A stretch of DNA of 7,578 nucleotides from assembly GCA_030669445.1 (NCBI GenBank), contig DAOVDP010000052.1:1-7578 (forward strand), written 5' to 3'. The DNA comes from Candidatus Latescibacterota bacterium (GTDB lineage Bacteria; Latescibacterota; MVCY01). A model generated the notes under the pieces. It searched no databases. It saw nothing but the letters and a program-made list of their open reading frames with translations, and had not been told where the DNA came from. Numbering within the stretch: the stretch's first letter is position 1; each line of letters opens with the position of its first letter. Positions 1 through 6,780 of the stretch are shown here, piece by piece. The position numbers were made by a program, and so were the translations under genes.

Positions 1-9
1 GCATAAAGC

Positions 10-894
10 GTGCAACTATCATTCTTTCTATACCTGAGGAGATCACACATTACGCTCCGCAGTCTTTCAGCTTATTTAGCTCTGTTACGTCCTGTTAACT
101 GTGTCATCGTCTCTGGCTCGGTCTTTGTTGGTGCTTTCATAGCCGGGCTTTCAGAAAACTTATTGACTGTTCTGGCGGCTGGGTTGTCTGCTGCCCTTAT
201 CGCCGGAGGGGCAAACGGGATCAACGACTTCTGTGACGCTGCCATCGATAGGGTCAACAAACCCTGGCGCCCTATCCCCTCCGGGCGAGTAGGGAAAAGA
301 GAAGCATTCGTCTGGTCAACCTGTCTTCTGGTTCTGGGCGTGGCAGTGGGCGGCATAGCGGGTAATTTGTTACTATTTGTCGCCCTGGGAGCAGCAATAT
401 CGGTCTTCCTTTACAGTTTCTGGTTGAAACGGACTCCATTCTGGGGAAATCTAACAGTCAGTCTCCTCTGCGGATTGGCTTTTCTTTACGGAGGCATAGG
501 TGTCGGTAACCCAAAAGCATCCTTGATCCCAGCCTGGCTGGCCTTCTTGTTCCACTTAGGACGTGAAATCATCAAAGACGCCCAGGACTGCCAGGCAGAC
601 GCCTCGGTAGGGGCCTCAACTATCCCTGTTCGCTTTGGCCTGAGGACAGCCTTGAGGACAACAACGGCCGTTTACACAATGCTAGTTGCAACTCTGTTCC
701 TTCCTTATTTATTCGACATTTACCACCGGCTTTATCTTCTTACCATCTGTGTCGGCGTTGTTCCTGTCCTCTGCTATGTCATCTGGTCAATGTGGCGAGA
801 CTACTCTTCCCAGAATCTAAGTAGGCTCAGCACTTTACTTAAGTTAGATATGGTAGTTGGCCTTCTGGCCATCCTTTTGGAAAGTGAATTTTAG
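10..894 (+). CDS. UbiA-family prenyltransferase, similar to digeranylgeranylglyceryl-phosphate (DGGGP) synthase
   Basis: Polytopic membrane enzyme of the UbiA superfamily, which transfers a polyprenyl group from a polyprenyl diphosphate to an acceptor using Mg2+ bound by two Asp-rich motifs. Both motifs are visible: N72-D73-x2-D76-x3-D80, followed by the RPIPSGR segment (87-93), and D190-x2-D193-x3-D197 directly after LGREIIK. Most of the remainder is hydrophobic helices, and 294 aa is normal for the family. The RPxN opening (27-30), the LKR...GN stretch (139-147) and GREIIKD recall archaeal-type DGGGP synthases and their bacterial relatives more than UbiA or MenA, but the acceptor cannot be read from sequence. 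An in-frame TAA lies at 4-6, so the gene begins inside the window. GTG at 10 is the first conventional start but has no visible ribosome binding site. ATT at 49 follows a strong one and would give a 281-aa protein beginning ITLRSLSAYL, better matching the usual short lead before RPxN. The family call is firm; substrate and start are uncertain. Confidence 0.85.
   Translation: MQLSFFLYLRRSHITLRSLSAYLALLRPVNCVIVSGSVFVGAFIAGLSENLLTVLAAGLSAALIAGGANGINDFCDAAIDRVNKPWRPIPSGRVGKREAFVWSTCLLVLGVAVGGIAGNLLLFVALGAAISVFLYSFWLKRTPFWGNLTVSLLCGLAFLYGGIGVGNPKASLIPAWLAFLFHLGREIIKDAQDCQADASVGASTIPVRFGLRTALRTTTAVYTMLVATLFLPYLFDIYHRLYLLTICVGVVPVLCYVIWSMWRDYSSQNLSRLSTLLKLDMVVGLLAILLESEF
36..51 (+). promoter_or_regulatory. 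Strong ribosome binding site upstream of a possible ATT start codon
   Basis: GAGGAG at 36-41 is the only strong Shine-Dalgarno match near the 5' end of the prenyltransferase gene. Seven bases separate it from an in-frame ATT at 49-51, an ideal distance. No ATG, GTG or TTG lies in frame at a suitable distance downstream. This suggests the non-canonical start ATT, or a base difference at what should be ATG. A TGA at 35-37 overlaps the site in another frame that is open to the left window edge, so it may be the stop of an upstream gene. Only 11 codons of that frame are visible, so no gene is called. Confidence 0.45.
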
Positions 895-896
895 GC

Positions 897-925
897 TTGA
901 CAAAAACAAACGCATTCATTATATA
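897..925 (+). promoter_or_regulatory. Sigma-70 type promoter of the hrcA heat-shock operon
   Basis: A perfect -35 hexamer TTGACA (897-902) is separated by 17 bp from TATATA (920-925), a five-of-six match to the -10 consensus. The -35 begins two bases after the stop codon of the prenyltransferase gene. Transcription would start near 931-933, inside the first arm of the CIRCE operator. This is the classic layout for HrcA repression of a housekeeping-sigma promoter. Confidence 0.85.
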
Positions 926-927
926 TT

Positions 928-954
928 TTAGCAATCTTCAAATAAGAGTGCTAA
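928..954 (+). promoter_or_regulatory. CIRCE operator (HrcA binding site)
   Basis: TTAGCAATC (928-936), a 9-base spacer, and GAGTGCTAA (946-954) match the CIRCE consensus TTAGCACTC-N9-GAGTGCTAA in 17 of 18 arm positions. The single deviation is A instead of C at the seventh base of the left arm. The operator begins two bases after the -10 hexamer and covers the predicted transcription start, so bound HrcA would block initiation. In the transcript it would form a hairpin just upstream of the hrcA ribosome binding site. I found no second CIRCE before grpE or dnaK. Confidence 0.95.
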
Positions 955-956
955 TC

Positions 957-964
957 GAGGTGAT
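957..964 (+). promoter_or_regulatory. Ribosome binding site of hrcA
   Basis: GAGGTGAT is an eight-base perfect complement to the 3' end of bacterial 16S rRNA and lies six bases before the ATG at 971. It begins three bases after the CIRCE right arm. This fixes the hrcA start. Confidence 0.85.
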
Positions 965-970
965 AAAACT

Positions 971-2047
971 ATGGAGACATTGAGTCAGAGAGAACGGGAT
1001 GTTCTTCAGAGTCTTATTCAAATCCACATAGCCATGGCCGTACCGGTCAGTTCTCAAGCGATCTGCAGAAGGCACCTCTCTGAAGTGAGCCCGGCTACTG
1101 TTCGAAACACTATGATGGACCTGGAAAAAAAGGGATTTCTTCATCAACCTCATACCTCTGCGGGCAGGGAACCAACCGACAAGGGCTACCGGCATTATGT
1201 AGACTCTCTGATGAAACGAGAGGCTCTCACCTCCGAGGAAAAACAGCTATTAAGAGACAAATTCCATTCGCACCTTAAGAATAGAGATACCGAGTATGTT
1301 TTCAATGAAATCTCCAGAACAATAGCTCAACTGTCGCACCAATTGGGAATTGTTCTCTTTCCCCGGTTTGAAGAGGGAATTCTACAAAAGCTGGAATTAG
1401 TTCCCTTGGATAGAAAGAGGGTGCTGGTGATAATCACCGTGACCTCTGGGTTGATCAAGACCATAACTGTGGAGATCAACAGACCCAGTAAATTCTCCAA
1501 TGGCAAAAGAAAAATCCTCATCTCACGGAAGAAACTAAAGGAAGCCTGTCAGTTGTTAAATGAACGGTTAAGCGGACTTTCTATCAAGGAGATACGCCAG
1601 TCTATCCAGCAAAGATTGGGATATTCCTCCCAAAAGGCCCCTGAGTTATTTGGCTTTTTTATCGAAGAGGCCAATAGGATCTTCCGATTCAACTCTCCTC
1701 GGGAGCTTTTCCTGGAGGGGAGAACCAATATTATGCTGCAACCTGAGTTCGAGGACCACCACAGACTGGCTCAGTTGATGGAGTTCTTAGATAAACAAGA
1801 AAGCGTCATCAGCCTGTTGAACCGGCAAGCTGGGAAACAGGGGGTGGTGGTAACCATCGGCAGTGAAAATGCCCTCTCTCAGATGCGGACTTGCAGTTTA
1901 GTAACCTCCACTTATAACATCGGGGATTTGTGGGGAACTGTGGGAATGATCGGCCCCACCAGAATGAGGTATTCAAAGTATATCTCTTTGTTGGAATACA
2001 CCGCCAAGTTGATGAACGAACTGTTGAGCGAATACCCCCTTGCTTAA
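971..2047 (+). CDS. hrcA: Heat-inducible transcription repressor HrcA
   Basis: DNA-binding repressor of class I heat-shock genes; it binds CIRCE as a dimer and in other bacteria needs GroEL to stay active, which couples repression to chaperone supply. The N-terminal winged helix-turn-helix (about 1-80) carries the signature blocks SPATVRN (40-46), QPHTSAGREPTDKGYR (59-74) and YVDSLM (76-81). The middle holds the GAF-like domain with the inserted dimerisation region (roughly 100-300). The C-terminal block is diagnostic: GSEN (297-300), CSLVTSTY (308-315), then GMIGPTRMRY (325-334) and LLEYTA (340-345). Its 358 aa is close to the usual 340-350. The start is set by a strong ribosome binding site. 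The CIRCE operator immediately upstream supports the call and implies autoregulation. The protein appears intact. The next gene, grpE, is on the same strand after an unusually long 275-bp gap. Confidence 0.97.
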   Translation: METLSQRERDVLQSLIQIHIAMAVPVSSQAICRRHLSEVSPATVRNTMMDLEKKGFLHQPHTSAGREPTDKGYRHYVDSLMKREALTSEEKQLLRDKFHSHLKNRDTEYVFNEISRTIAQLSHQLGIVLFPRFEEGILQKLELVPLDRKRVLVIITVTSGLIKTITVEINRPSKFSNGKRKILISRKKLKEACQLLNERLSGLSIKEIRQSIQQRLGYSSQKAPELFGFFIEEANRIFRFNSPRELFLEGRTNIMLQPEFEDHHRLAQLMEFLDKQESVISLLNRQAGKQGVVVTIGSENALSQMRTCSLVTSTYNIGDLWGTVGMIGPTRMRYSKYISLLEYTAKLMNELLSEYPLA

Positions 2048-2131
2048 CGGTATTTGAAAACCTTAAACTTGCAGAAACGAGACCACCAGAGCCGCGGAAC
2101 AAAAAATACTTGATTCTCTGTGATTGATCCT

Positions 2132-2265
2132 TTCGTAAAAAGTCTTCTTCTTGTCATTTTGAGCGGAGCGAAGCGGAGTCGAAAAATCTCTAGTTGCCTG
2201 GTATAAACAGACCTATGAGATTCTTCACTTCGTTCAGAATGACCTCCTTTTCGACTTTTTACGAA
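2132..2265. repeat. Long imperfect palindrome with 13-bp perfect terminal inverted repeats (MITE- or REP-like)
   Basis: The ends are exact inverted repeats: TTCGTAAAAAGTC (2132-2144) and GACTTTTTACGAA (2253-2265). Inside, an arm running from GTCATTTTGAGCG (2153-2165) to AATCTC (2185-2190) pairs imperfectly with 2217-2243, which runs from GAGATTCTTC to AGAATGAC. The left arm contains an internal near-duplication (GGAGCGAAGCGGAG), making it longer. The unpaired centre is about 26 bases. The motif type GTCATTCTGAGCGnAGCGAAGAATCTC is, from general knowledge, a dispersed intergenic repeat in many environmental bacterial genomes; reading it in reverse yields the spurious peptide HSERSEES. No T-run follows the right arm, so it is not a typical terminator. 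It fills most of the 2048-2322 gap; bases 2048-2131 and 2266-2300 show nothing else recognisable. Confidence 0.8.
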
Positions 2266-2322
2266 TGAATCTGCGATCAGGTTTTTGACAACATTCCTAA
2301 CCAGACAGGAGAAAAAGCCGAA

Positions 2323-2862
2323 ATGGAAGAGGCAAAAAAGGCTCAGATTAAAGAACACCGGAGTGAGTCGAGAAAAAAGGCCGCGAAAAAGACCTCAGTG
2401 AAGACTAAGCTAAGAGAAGAGTTGCAGAAAAAAGAAACAGAGCTGAGTCTCAAACAGGAACAACTACTGAGAGTAGCAGCAGAGTTTGATAATTACAAGA
2501 AGAGAGTTACCCGGGATTTTGCTGACTTGATCAAAACCGCAAATGAGAATTTGATCAAACAGTTGCTTCCTGTGCTGGATAACCTGGAAAGGGCCTTAGA
2601 TCACAGCAAGACAGACAGCAACTCGAATTCTCTACATGAAGGTGTGGAGATGATCTTTGGACAGCTCTTAGAAATATTGGGCAAGGAAGGGCTGAAGCCT
2701 CTCGAGGCAGTTGGTAAATCCTTTGATCCCCATCTCCATGAGGCAGTAATGCAAATAGAAGATGATAAACATCCATCAGACACCGTAGTAAATGAGATAG
2801 AGAAGGGTTACATGTTGAACGACAAAGTTCTCAGACATACGAAAGTGGCAGTTAACAAATAA
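2323..2862 (+). CDS. grpE: GrpE, nucleotide-exchange factor of DnaK
   Basis: Cytoplasmic cochaperone that opens the DnaK nucleotide cleft to release ADP; it acts as a dimer and also as a thermosensor. The Lys/Glu-rich N-terminus (1-28) is probably disordered. A long coiled-coil helix follows (about 28-75) with the conserved segment [12 protein letters not shown] (50-61), then the helical bundle with [12 protein letters not shown] (81-92), and the C-terminal beta domain with [10 protein letters not shown] (134-143) and [18 protein letters not shown] (162-179). In most homologues the last block reads LRPA or LRPS; here it is LRHT. Its 179 aa is typical. The ATG at 2323 is preceded by AGGAGA (2307-2312) at a 10-base spacing. 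dnaK follows after 14 bases, so the two are surely cotranscribed. Whether transcription comes only from the hrcA promoter is not certain, since the palindrome lies between; I found no good promoter of its own. Confidence 0.96.
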   Translation: MEEAKKAQIKEHRSESRKKAAKKTSVKTKLREELQKKETELSLKQEQLLRVAAEFDNYKKRVTRDFADLIKTANENLIKQLLPVLDNLERALDHSKTDSNSNSLHEGVEMIFGQLLEILGKEGLKPLEAVGKSFDPHLHEAVMQIEDDKHPSDTVVNEIEKGYMLNDKVLRHTKVAVNK

Positions 2863-2867
2863 GGAGG
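2861..2867 (+). promoter_or_regulatory. dnaK ribosome binding site overlapping the grpE stop codon
   Basis: AAGGAGG shares its first two bases with the TAA stop of grpE (2860-2862) and stands nine bases before the dnaK ATG at 2877. It is a near-perfect Shine-Dalgarno sequence, in line with high DnaK output. The overlap implies that grpE and dnaK are read from one message with coupled translation. Confidence 0.85.
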
Positions 2868-2876
2868 GATACTACA

Positions 2877-4793
2877 ATGGGCAAGGTAATTGGGATAGAC
2901 TTAGGCACTACAAACTCATGCGTAGCAGTGATGGAAGGCAAGGATGTGACAGTTATTCCCAATGCAGAAGGAAACAGAACAACACCTTCAGTAGTGGCGT
3001 TCACTAAGGATGGCGAACGACTTGTCGCAGGAGCTGCTAAAAGGCAGGCCATAACCAATTCTGAAAATACCATATTCTCTATCAAGAGACTTATGGGCAG
3101 AAAATACAGCGAGGTAGCTACAGAAAGGAAACTGGTGCCTTACAAAGTGGTTGAGGCCCCCAATGGCGATGTCAAGGTAGTGGCTAGCGGTAAGGAATAT
3201 GGACCTCCAGAGATATCAGCTATGATATTGCAGGCGATGAAAAAAACGGCTGCGGACTATTTAGGAGAAGAAGTGAAACAGGCAGTGATCACTGTGCCTG
3301 CTTATTTCAACGATTCCCAGCGCCAGGCTACCAAGGACGCCGGTATGGTTGCCGGTCTGGACGTACTGCGGATCATCAATGAGCCCACCGCTGCCTCTTT
3401 GGCTTACGGTCTGGAGAAAAAAGGAGGCGAAAAGATCGCCGTCTTCGACCTCGGCGGTGGTACCTTCGACATCTCCATCCTTGAACTCGGTGAGGGCGTC
3501 TTTGAAGTTCTCTCCACCAACGGAGATACTCATCTGGGAGGAGACGACCTCGACCAACGGGTCATCGACTGGATGGCCGAGGAATTCCGAAAAGAGCAGG
3601 GAATCGACCTCAGAAAAGACAAAATGGCACTACAGCGACTGAAAGAGGCCGGCGAAAAAGCCAAGTGTGAGCTGTCTACTACCCTACAGACCACCATTAA
3701 CCTCCCTTTCATTACCGCGGACCAGGCAGGGCCCAAACACCTCAATATGACCTTAACCAGAGCAAAACTGGAACAGTTGGTAGACGATTTAATCCAGAGG
3801 ACTGTTGAGCCTTGCCGGCAAGCATTAAAAGATGCTAAACTCACCCCTGCAGACATCAATGAGGTCATCTTGGTGGGAGGAGCAACCCGTATGCCTGTCG
3901 TACAGGAGACAGTAAACCAACTGTTTAACAAGACTCCCAACAAGAGCGTCAATCCTGATGAAGCAGTGGCTATAGGAGCAGCTATCCAAGCAGCCGTCCT
4001 GTCCGGCGAGGTCAAAGATGTACTGCTACTTGATGTAACTCCGCTTTCCTTGGGAATCGAGACCTTGGGCGCCGTGATGACTCGATTGATAGAAAGAAAT
4101 ACCACTATCCCCACTCGAAAGAGTCAGATCTTCTCCACTGCGGCGGACAATCAGACAGCGGTGAACATCCATGTGCTGCAAGGAGAACGGGCAATGGCCA
4201 TTGACAACCGTACCTTAGGCAGATTTGACTTGGTGGGAATTCCGCCCGCTCCCCGAGGCATTCCCCAAATCGAGGTCGCCTTCGACATCGACGCCAACGG
4301 CATCGTTCACGTCTCCGCAAAGGATATGGCAACGGGAAAAGAACAAAGCATCAAGATCCAGGCCTCCAGTGGACTCTCCGAACAAGAGATAGAAAAGATG
4401 GCCCAAGATGCCCAGGCCCACGCTGAAGAGGACAACAAGAAAAAAGAACTGGTGGAGGCAAAGAATCAAGCCGATCAACTGGTCTACACCACCGAGAAGA
4501 CATTGAAGGAATACGGCGATAAGGTCTCAGAGGAAGAGAAGAATAAGATCAAGGAGGCGGTGGAGAATCTGAAAAAGGTGCTGGAAAGTTCCGATGTTCA
4601 GATAATTCGCAATGCAATAGATCAGGTTACCCAGGCCTCTCATAAAATAGCTGAGGAGATGTACAAGAAGGCAGCAGAACAGCAGGCGCAGGCTGGACCT
4701 CAAGCCGAACCCGAGACCAAAACCGAAGAGAAGAAGGAAGGTGAAGGCCCGGTAGAGGCCGACTACGAGGTTGTAGACGACGATAAGAAGTGA
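2877..4793 (+). CDS. dnaK: Molecular chaperone DnaK (Hsp70)
   Basis: ATP-driven cytoplasmic chaperone that binds exposed hydrophobic peptides with the help of GrpE and a J-domain protein. The ATPase domain (1-380) has all the family signatures: [10 protein letters not shown] (6-15), catalytic Lys70, [17 protein letters not shown] (140-156), [12 protein letters not shown] (167-178), [10 protein letters not shown] (191-200) with Thr196 equivalent to the E. coli autophosphorylation site Thr199, and LVGGATRMP (332-340). The interdomain linker DVLLLDVTP (381-389) leads into the peptide-binding beta domain, then the helical lid (about 500-600), and a charged tail ending in [12 protein letters not shown], of the bacterial EVVD/EEVK type. 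At 638 aa it is full length. Synonymous codon choice is uneven: codons 187-245 and 463-480 are dominated by C-ending codons, unlike the N-terminal third. The gene follows grpE closely and ends just before an intrinsic terminator; no dnaJ follows. Confidence 0.99.
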   Translation: MGKVIGIDLGTTNSCVAVMEGKDVTVIPNAEGNRTTPSVVAFTKDGERLVAGAAKRQAITNSENTIFSIKRLMGRKYSEVATERKLVPYKVVEAPNGDVKVVASGKEYGPPEISAMILQAMKKTAADYLGEEVKQAVITVPAYFNDSQRQATKDAGMVAGLDVLRIINEPTAASLAYGLEKKGGEKIAVFDLGGGTFDISILELGEGVFEVLSTNGDTHLGGDDLDQRVIDWMAEEFRKEQGIDLRKDKMALQRLKEAGEKAKCELSTTLQTTINLPFITADQAGPKHLNMTLTRAKLEQLVDDLIQRTVEPCRQALKDAKLTPADINEVILVGGATRMPVVQETVNQLFNKTPNKSVNPDEAVAIGAAIQAAVLSGEVKDVLLLDVTPLSLGIETLGAVMTRLIERNTTIPTRKSQIFSTAADNQTAVNIHVLQGERAMAIDNRTLGRFDLVGIPPAPRGIPQIEVAFDIDANGIVHVSAKDMATGKEQSIKIQASSGLSEQEIEKMAQDAQAHAEEDNKKKELVEAKNQADQLVYTTEKTLKEYGDKVSEEEKNKIKEAVENLKKVLESSDVQIIRNAIDQVTQASHKIAEEMYKKAAEQQAQAGPQAEPETKTEEKKEGEGPVEADYEVVDDDKK

Positions 4794-4801
4794 ACAGGCT
4801 C

Positions 4802-4839
4802 AGGCCCCAGCTCTTTGATAATAGAGGCTGGGGCCTTTT
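4802..4839 (+). terminator. Rho-independent terminator of the hrcA-grpE-dnaK operon
   Basis: AGGCCCCAGC (4802-4811) pairs perfectly with GCTGGGGCCT (4827-4836). The stem extends by three more pairs, TCT with AGA, across a bulged G, closing a loop of about eight bases, and ends in TTTT (4836-4839). The GC-rich stem lies nine bases after the dnaK stop codon. The T-run is short, so some readthrough into the permease gene is possible. The stem marks the end of the heat-shock operon. Confidence 0.88.
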
Positions 4840-4852
4840 AATACCACAACAC

Positions 4853-4869
4853 AGGAGTGAAACACCTTG
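4853..4869 (+). promoter_or_regulatory. Ribosome binding site and TTG start of the permease gene
   Basis: AGGAGTGA (4853-4860) lies six bases before TTG at 4867-4869. No ATG is available near it, and the predicted protein begins MKEKELKRELGLLDIFSIASG, the normal short cytoplasmic lead of APC permeases. This supports TTG as the true start. Only 27 bases separate the terminator from this gene; I see no convincing promoter there. Confidence 0.8.
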
Positions 4870-6732
4870 AAAGAAAAAGAGCTCAAAAGAGAGCTTGGCC
4901 TGCTTGATATCTTCTCTATTGCCTCCGGGGCAATGATAAGCTCCGGATTATTTATTTTGCCCGCTTTGGCATATTCAAAGACTGGGCCTGCCGTAGTCTT
5001 TTCCTATATTCTGGCCGGCATCTTGGTTCTGCCAGCTATGCTGGCCAAGGCAGAGCTGGCTACTGCTATGCCCAAAGCAGGGGGGGTCTATTTCTTTATC
5101 GAGAGAAGTATGGGAGCTCCGGCAGGTACCTTTGGGGGACTTGCCAGTTGGTTTTCCTTGAGTTTTAAAAGCGCCTTTGCCCTGGTGGGAATAGGTATAT
5201 TTGCCACGCTGATCAGTCCCAATATTACCGAGGCACAGATAAGACTTATTGCCGTAGGATGCTGTCTCTTCTTTATGTTTGTTAATATCGTGGGTGTTAA
5301 ACATACCGGGAGATTCCAAATAGCATTGGTTCTTTCTCTCATCGGCATACTTGTCTTATATGTCCTTCGCGGCTTTCTACTTATTCAACCACAGCGATAT
5401 ACACCGCTGATGCCTTTTGGTATGGGCTCGGTTTTCGCTACCGCAGGTCTTGTTTTTGTCTCCTTCGGGGGATTAACAAAAATATGCTGTGTTGCGGAAG
5501 AGGTAAAAAATCCGGGGCGAAACATACCTCTGGGGATGTTTCTTGCTTTTAGTATCGTAATGATTCTTTATGCTACAGTTGTTTTTACCACGGTAGGATT
5601 GCTCGATTTTCCAGAACTCTCAGGTTCTCTTACCCCAATCTCGCTTGGCGCCAGCACCTTCATAGGAAATTGGGGAAGCGTGGTATTGGCCATTGCTGCC
5701 TTTTTGGCCTTTATCTCCACGGCCAATGCCGGGATCCTAACTGCCTCTCGGGATCCTATGGCCATGAGTAGGGATTACCTCTTACCCAGATTTTTTCGGA
5801 AAATAAATAGCAGATATAAGACCCCTCATGTTTCTATAATCTTTACCACTACTTTTATGATTATAGTTATCTTATTCTTAAGTCTGGAGGATTTGGTCAA
5901 GACTGCATCTACTCTAAAAATCCTATTGTTTCTACTTGTAAATGTATCACTTATTGTTATGCGAGAGAGCAAGATACAGAGTTATCGGCCAAAATTCCGT
6001 TCTCCCCTCTATCCCTGGATTCAGATACTGGGAATCGTGGGATATGGATTTCTTATCTTTGAAATGGGAGCCATCCCCCTGGCGATTACCGGCGGCTTTA
6101 TCGGTCTGGGGGCGGTCTGGTATTGGATTTATGTCCGACCCAACGTGAAGCGACAGTCGGCGCTTATGCATGTTGTCGAACGAGTTACTGCAAAGGAGTT
6201 AGTAACCAGTGACCTGGAAGATGAACTGAGGGATATCCTGATCGAACGGGACAACATCATTGAAGACAGGTTCGACCGCTTGGTTAAGGACTGCGCTATC
6301 TTAGATGTAAAAGGGCCGCTGTCGTTAGAGGAGTTTTTCCAAAAGGTGGCAAGAGAGCTTTCCCCCCCGGTAGGGATAGAACCCAAGAGGCTGTTTGACC
6401 TGCTTATGGAACGGGAGAGACAATCCACCACCGCTCTCCATCCAGGGTTGGCTGTGCCTCATATCATAATCGAGGGAAATCACAAGTTTGACCTTCTTTT
6501 GGCCAGATGTAAGGAAGGCGTCTCTTTCTCTGCTTCTCTACCTCCGGTTCACACCACCTTTGTCTTGGTGGGCACTCGGGATGAGCGGAATTTTCACCTC
6601 CGTGCTCTCACGGCAATTGCCCAGGTTACTCAGGAACCAGGATTTGAGAAAAGTTGGTTAAAGGCCAGAGGTCCGGAGGAACTGCGAAATATACTTTTGA
6701 TATCCACCCGAAAGAGAATTCCCGGCAAATAA
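4867..6732 (+). CDS. APC-superfamily amino-acid permease with a C-terminal PTS EIIA-like domain
   Basis: The first 425 residues are an APC-type secondary transporter: about twelve hydrophobic helices, with the opening SIASGAMISSGLFILP (17-32) matching the family's first-helix motif, AGGVYFFIER (71-80), and an EEVKNPGRNIPLG loop (211-223). A charged linker follows (about 428-485), rich in Asp, Glu and Arg and likely helical. Residues about 486-615 resemble the PTS EIIA type 2 fold (fructose/mannitol/nitrogen type): HPGLAVPH (525-532) with His532 at the position of the phosphorylated histidine, and the supporting segment HLRALTAIAQ (577-586). The second half therefore may be phosphorylated by a PTS relay or may bind a regulatory ligand, and could gate amino-acid uptake according to energy or nitrogen state; this is inference. 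Substrate is not identifiable, and the APC family also includes amine transporters. At 621 aa it is longer than plain APC permeases (about 450) by just the linker and EIIA part. It lies downstream of the dnaK terminator and is probably a separate unit. Confidence 0.9.
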   Translation: MKEKELKRELGLLDIFSIASGAMISSGLFILPALAYSKTGPAVVFSYILAGILVLPAMLAKAELATAMPKAGGVYFFIERSMGAPAGTFGGLASWFSLSFKSAFALVGIGIFATLISPNITEAQIRLIAVGCCLFFMFVNIVGVKHTGRFQIALVLSLIGILVLYVLRGFLLIQPQRYTPLMPFGMGSVFATAGLVFVSFGGLTKICCVAEEVKNPGRNIPLGMFLAFSIVMILYATVVFTTVGLLDFPELSGSLTPISLGASTFIGNWGSVVLAIAAFLAFISTANAGILTASRDPMAMSRDYLLPRFFRKINSRYKTPHVSIIFTTTFMIIVILFLSLEDLVKTASTLKILLFLLVNVSLIVMRESKIQSYRPKFRSPLYPWIQILGIVGYGFLIFEMGAIPLAITGGFIGLGAVWYWIYVRPNVKRQSALMHVVERVTAKELVTSDLEDELRDILIERDNIIEDRFDRLVKDCAILDVKGPLSLEEFFQKVARELSPPVGIEPKRLFDLLMERERQSTTALHPGLAVPHIIIEGNHKFDLLLARCKEGVSFSASLPPVHTTFVLVGTRDERNFHLRALTAIAQVTQEPGFEKSWLKARGPEELRNILLISTRKRIPGK

Positions 6733-6780
6733 TCCACTCCCATCGCTTGCGGATCTTCGTTCCTCTAAGTTCCTTAGAAT

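Noticed and set aside
2..37. Tail of an upstream gene ending in TGA at 35-37
   Set aside because: The frame is open to the left edge and its stop overlaps the ribosome binding site in a plausible way, but only 11 codons are visible, too few to call a gene.
2285..2290. TTGACA upstream of grpE as a possible -35 box
   Set aside because: A -10 at 17 bp would fall at 2308-2313, which is the ribosome binding site and not A/T rich. No usable promoter follows.
2044..2358. Open frame on the minus strand (104 codons) across the hrcA-grpE gap
   Set aside because: It runs through the palindromic element, contains the HSERSEES and LRFAPLKMT peptides typical of false genes read from this repeat, and overlaps the hrcA end and the grpE start. 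No ribosome binding site or family likeness.
3530..4114. Long minus-strand open frame (194 codons) inside dnaK
   Set aside because: It lies wholly within the certain dnaK gene in an antisense frame, resembles no known protein, and is Ser-rich, as expected from the shadow of a conserved gene.
4817..4822. GATAAT in the loop of the dnaK terminator as a -10 box for the permease gene
   Set aside because: There is no acceptable -35 at 16-18 bp upstream, and transcription would begin inside the terminator stem. Chance likeness is more likely.
6764..6778. 6-bp hairpin TCTAAG-ttc-CTTAGA after the permease gene as a terminator
   Set aside because: The stem is short and A/T rich and no T-run follows it, so it does not meet the pattern of an intrinsic terminator.
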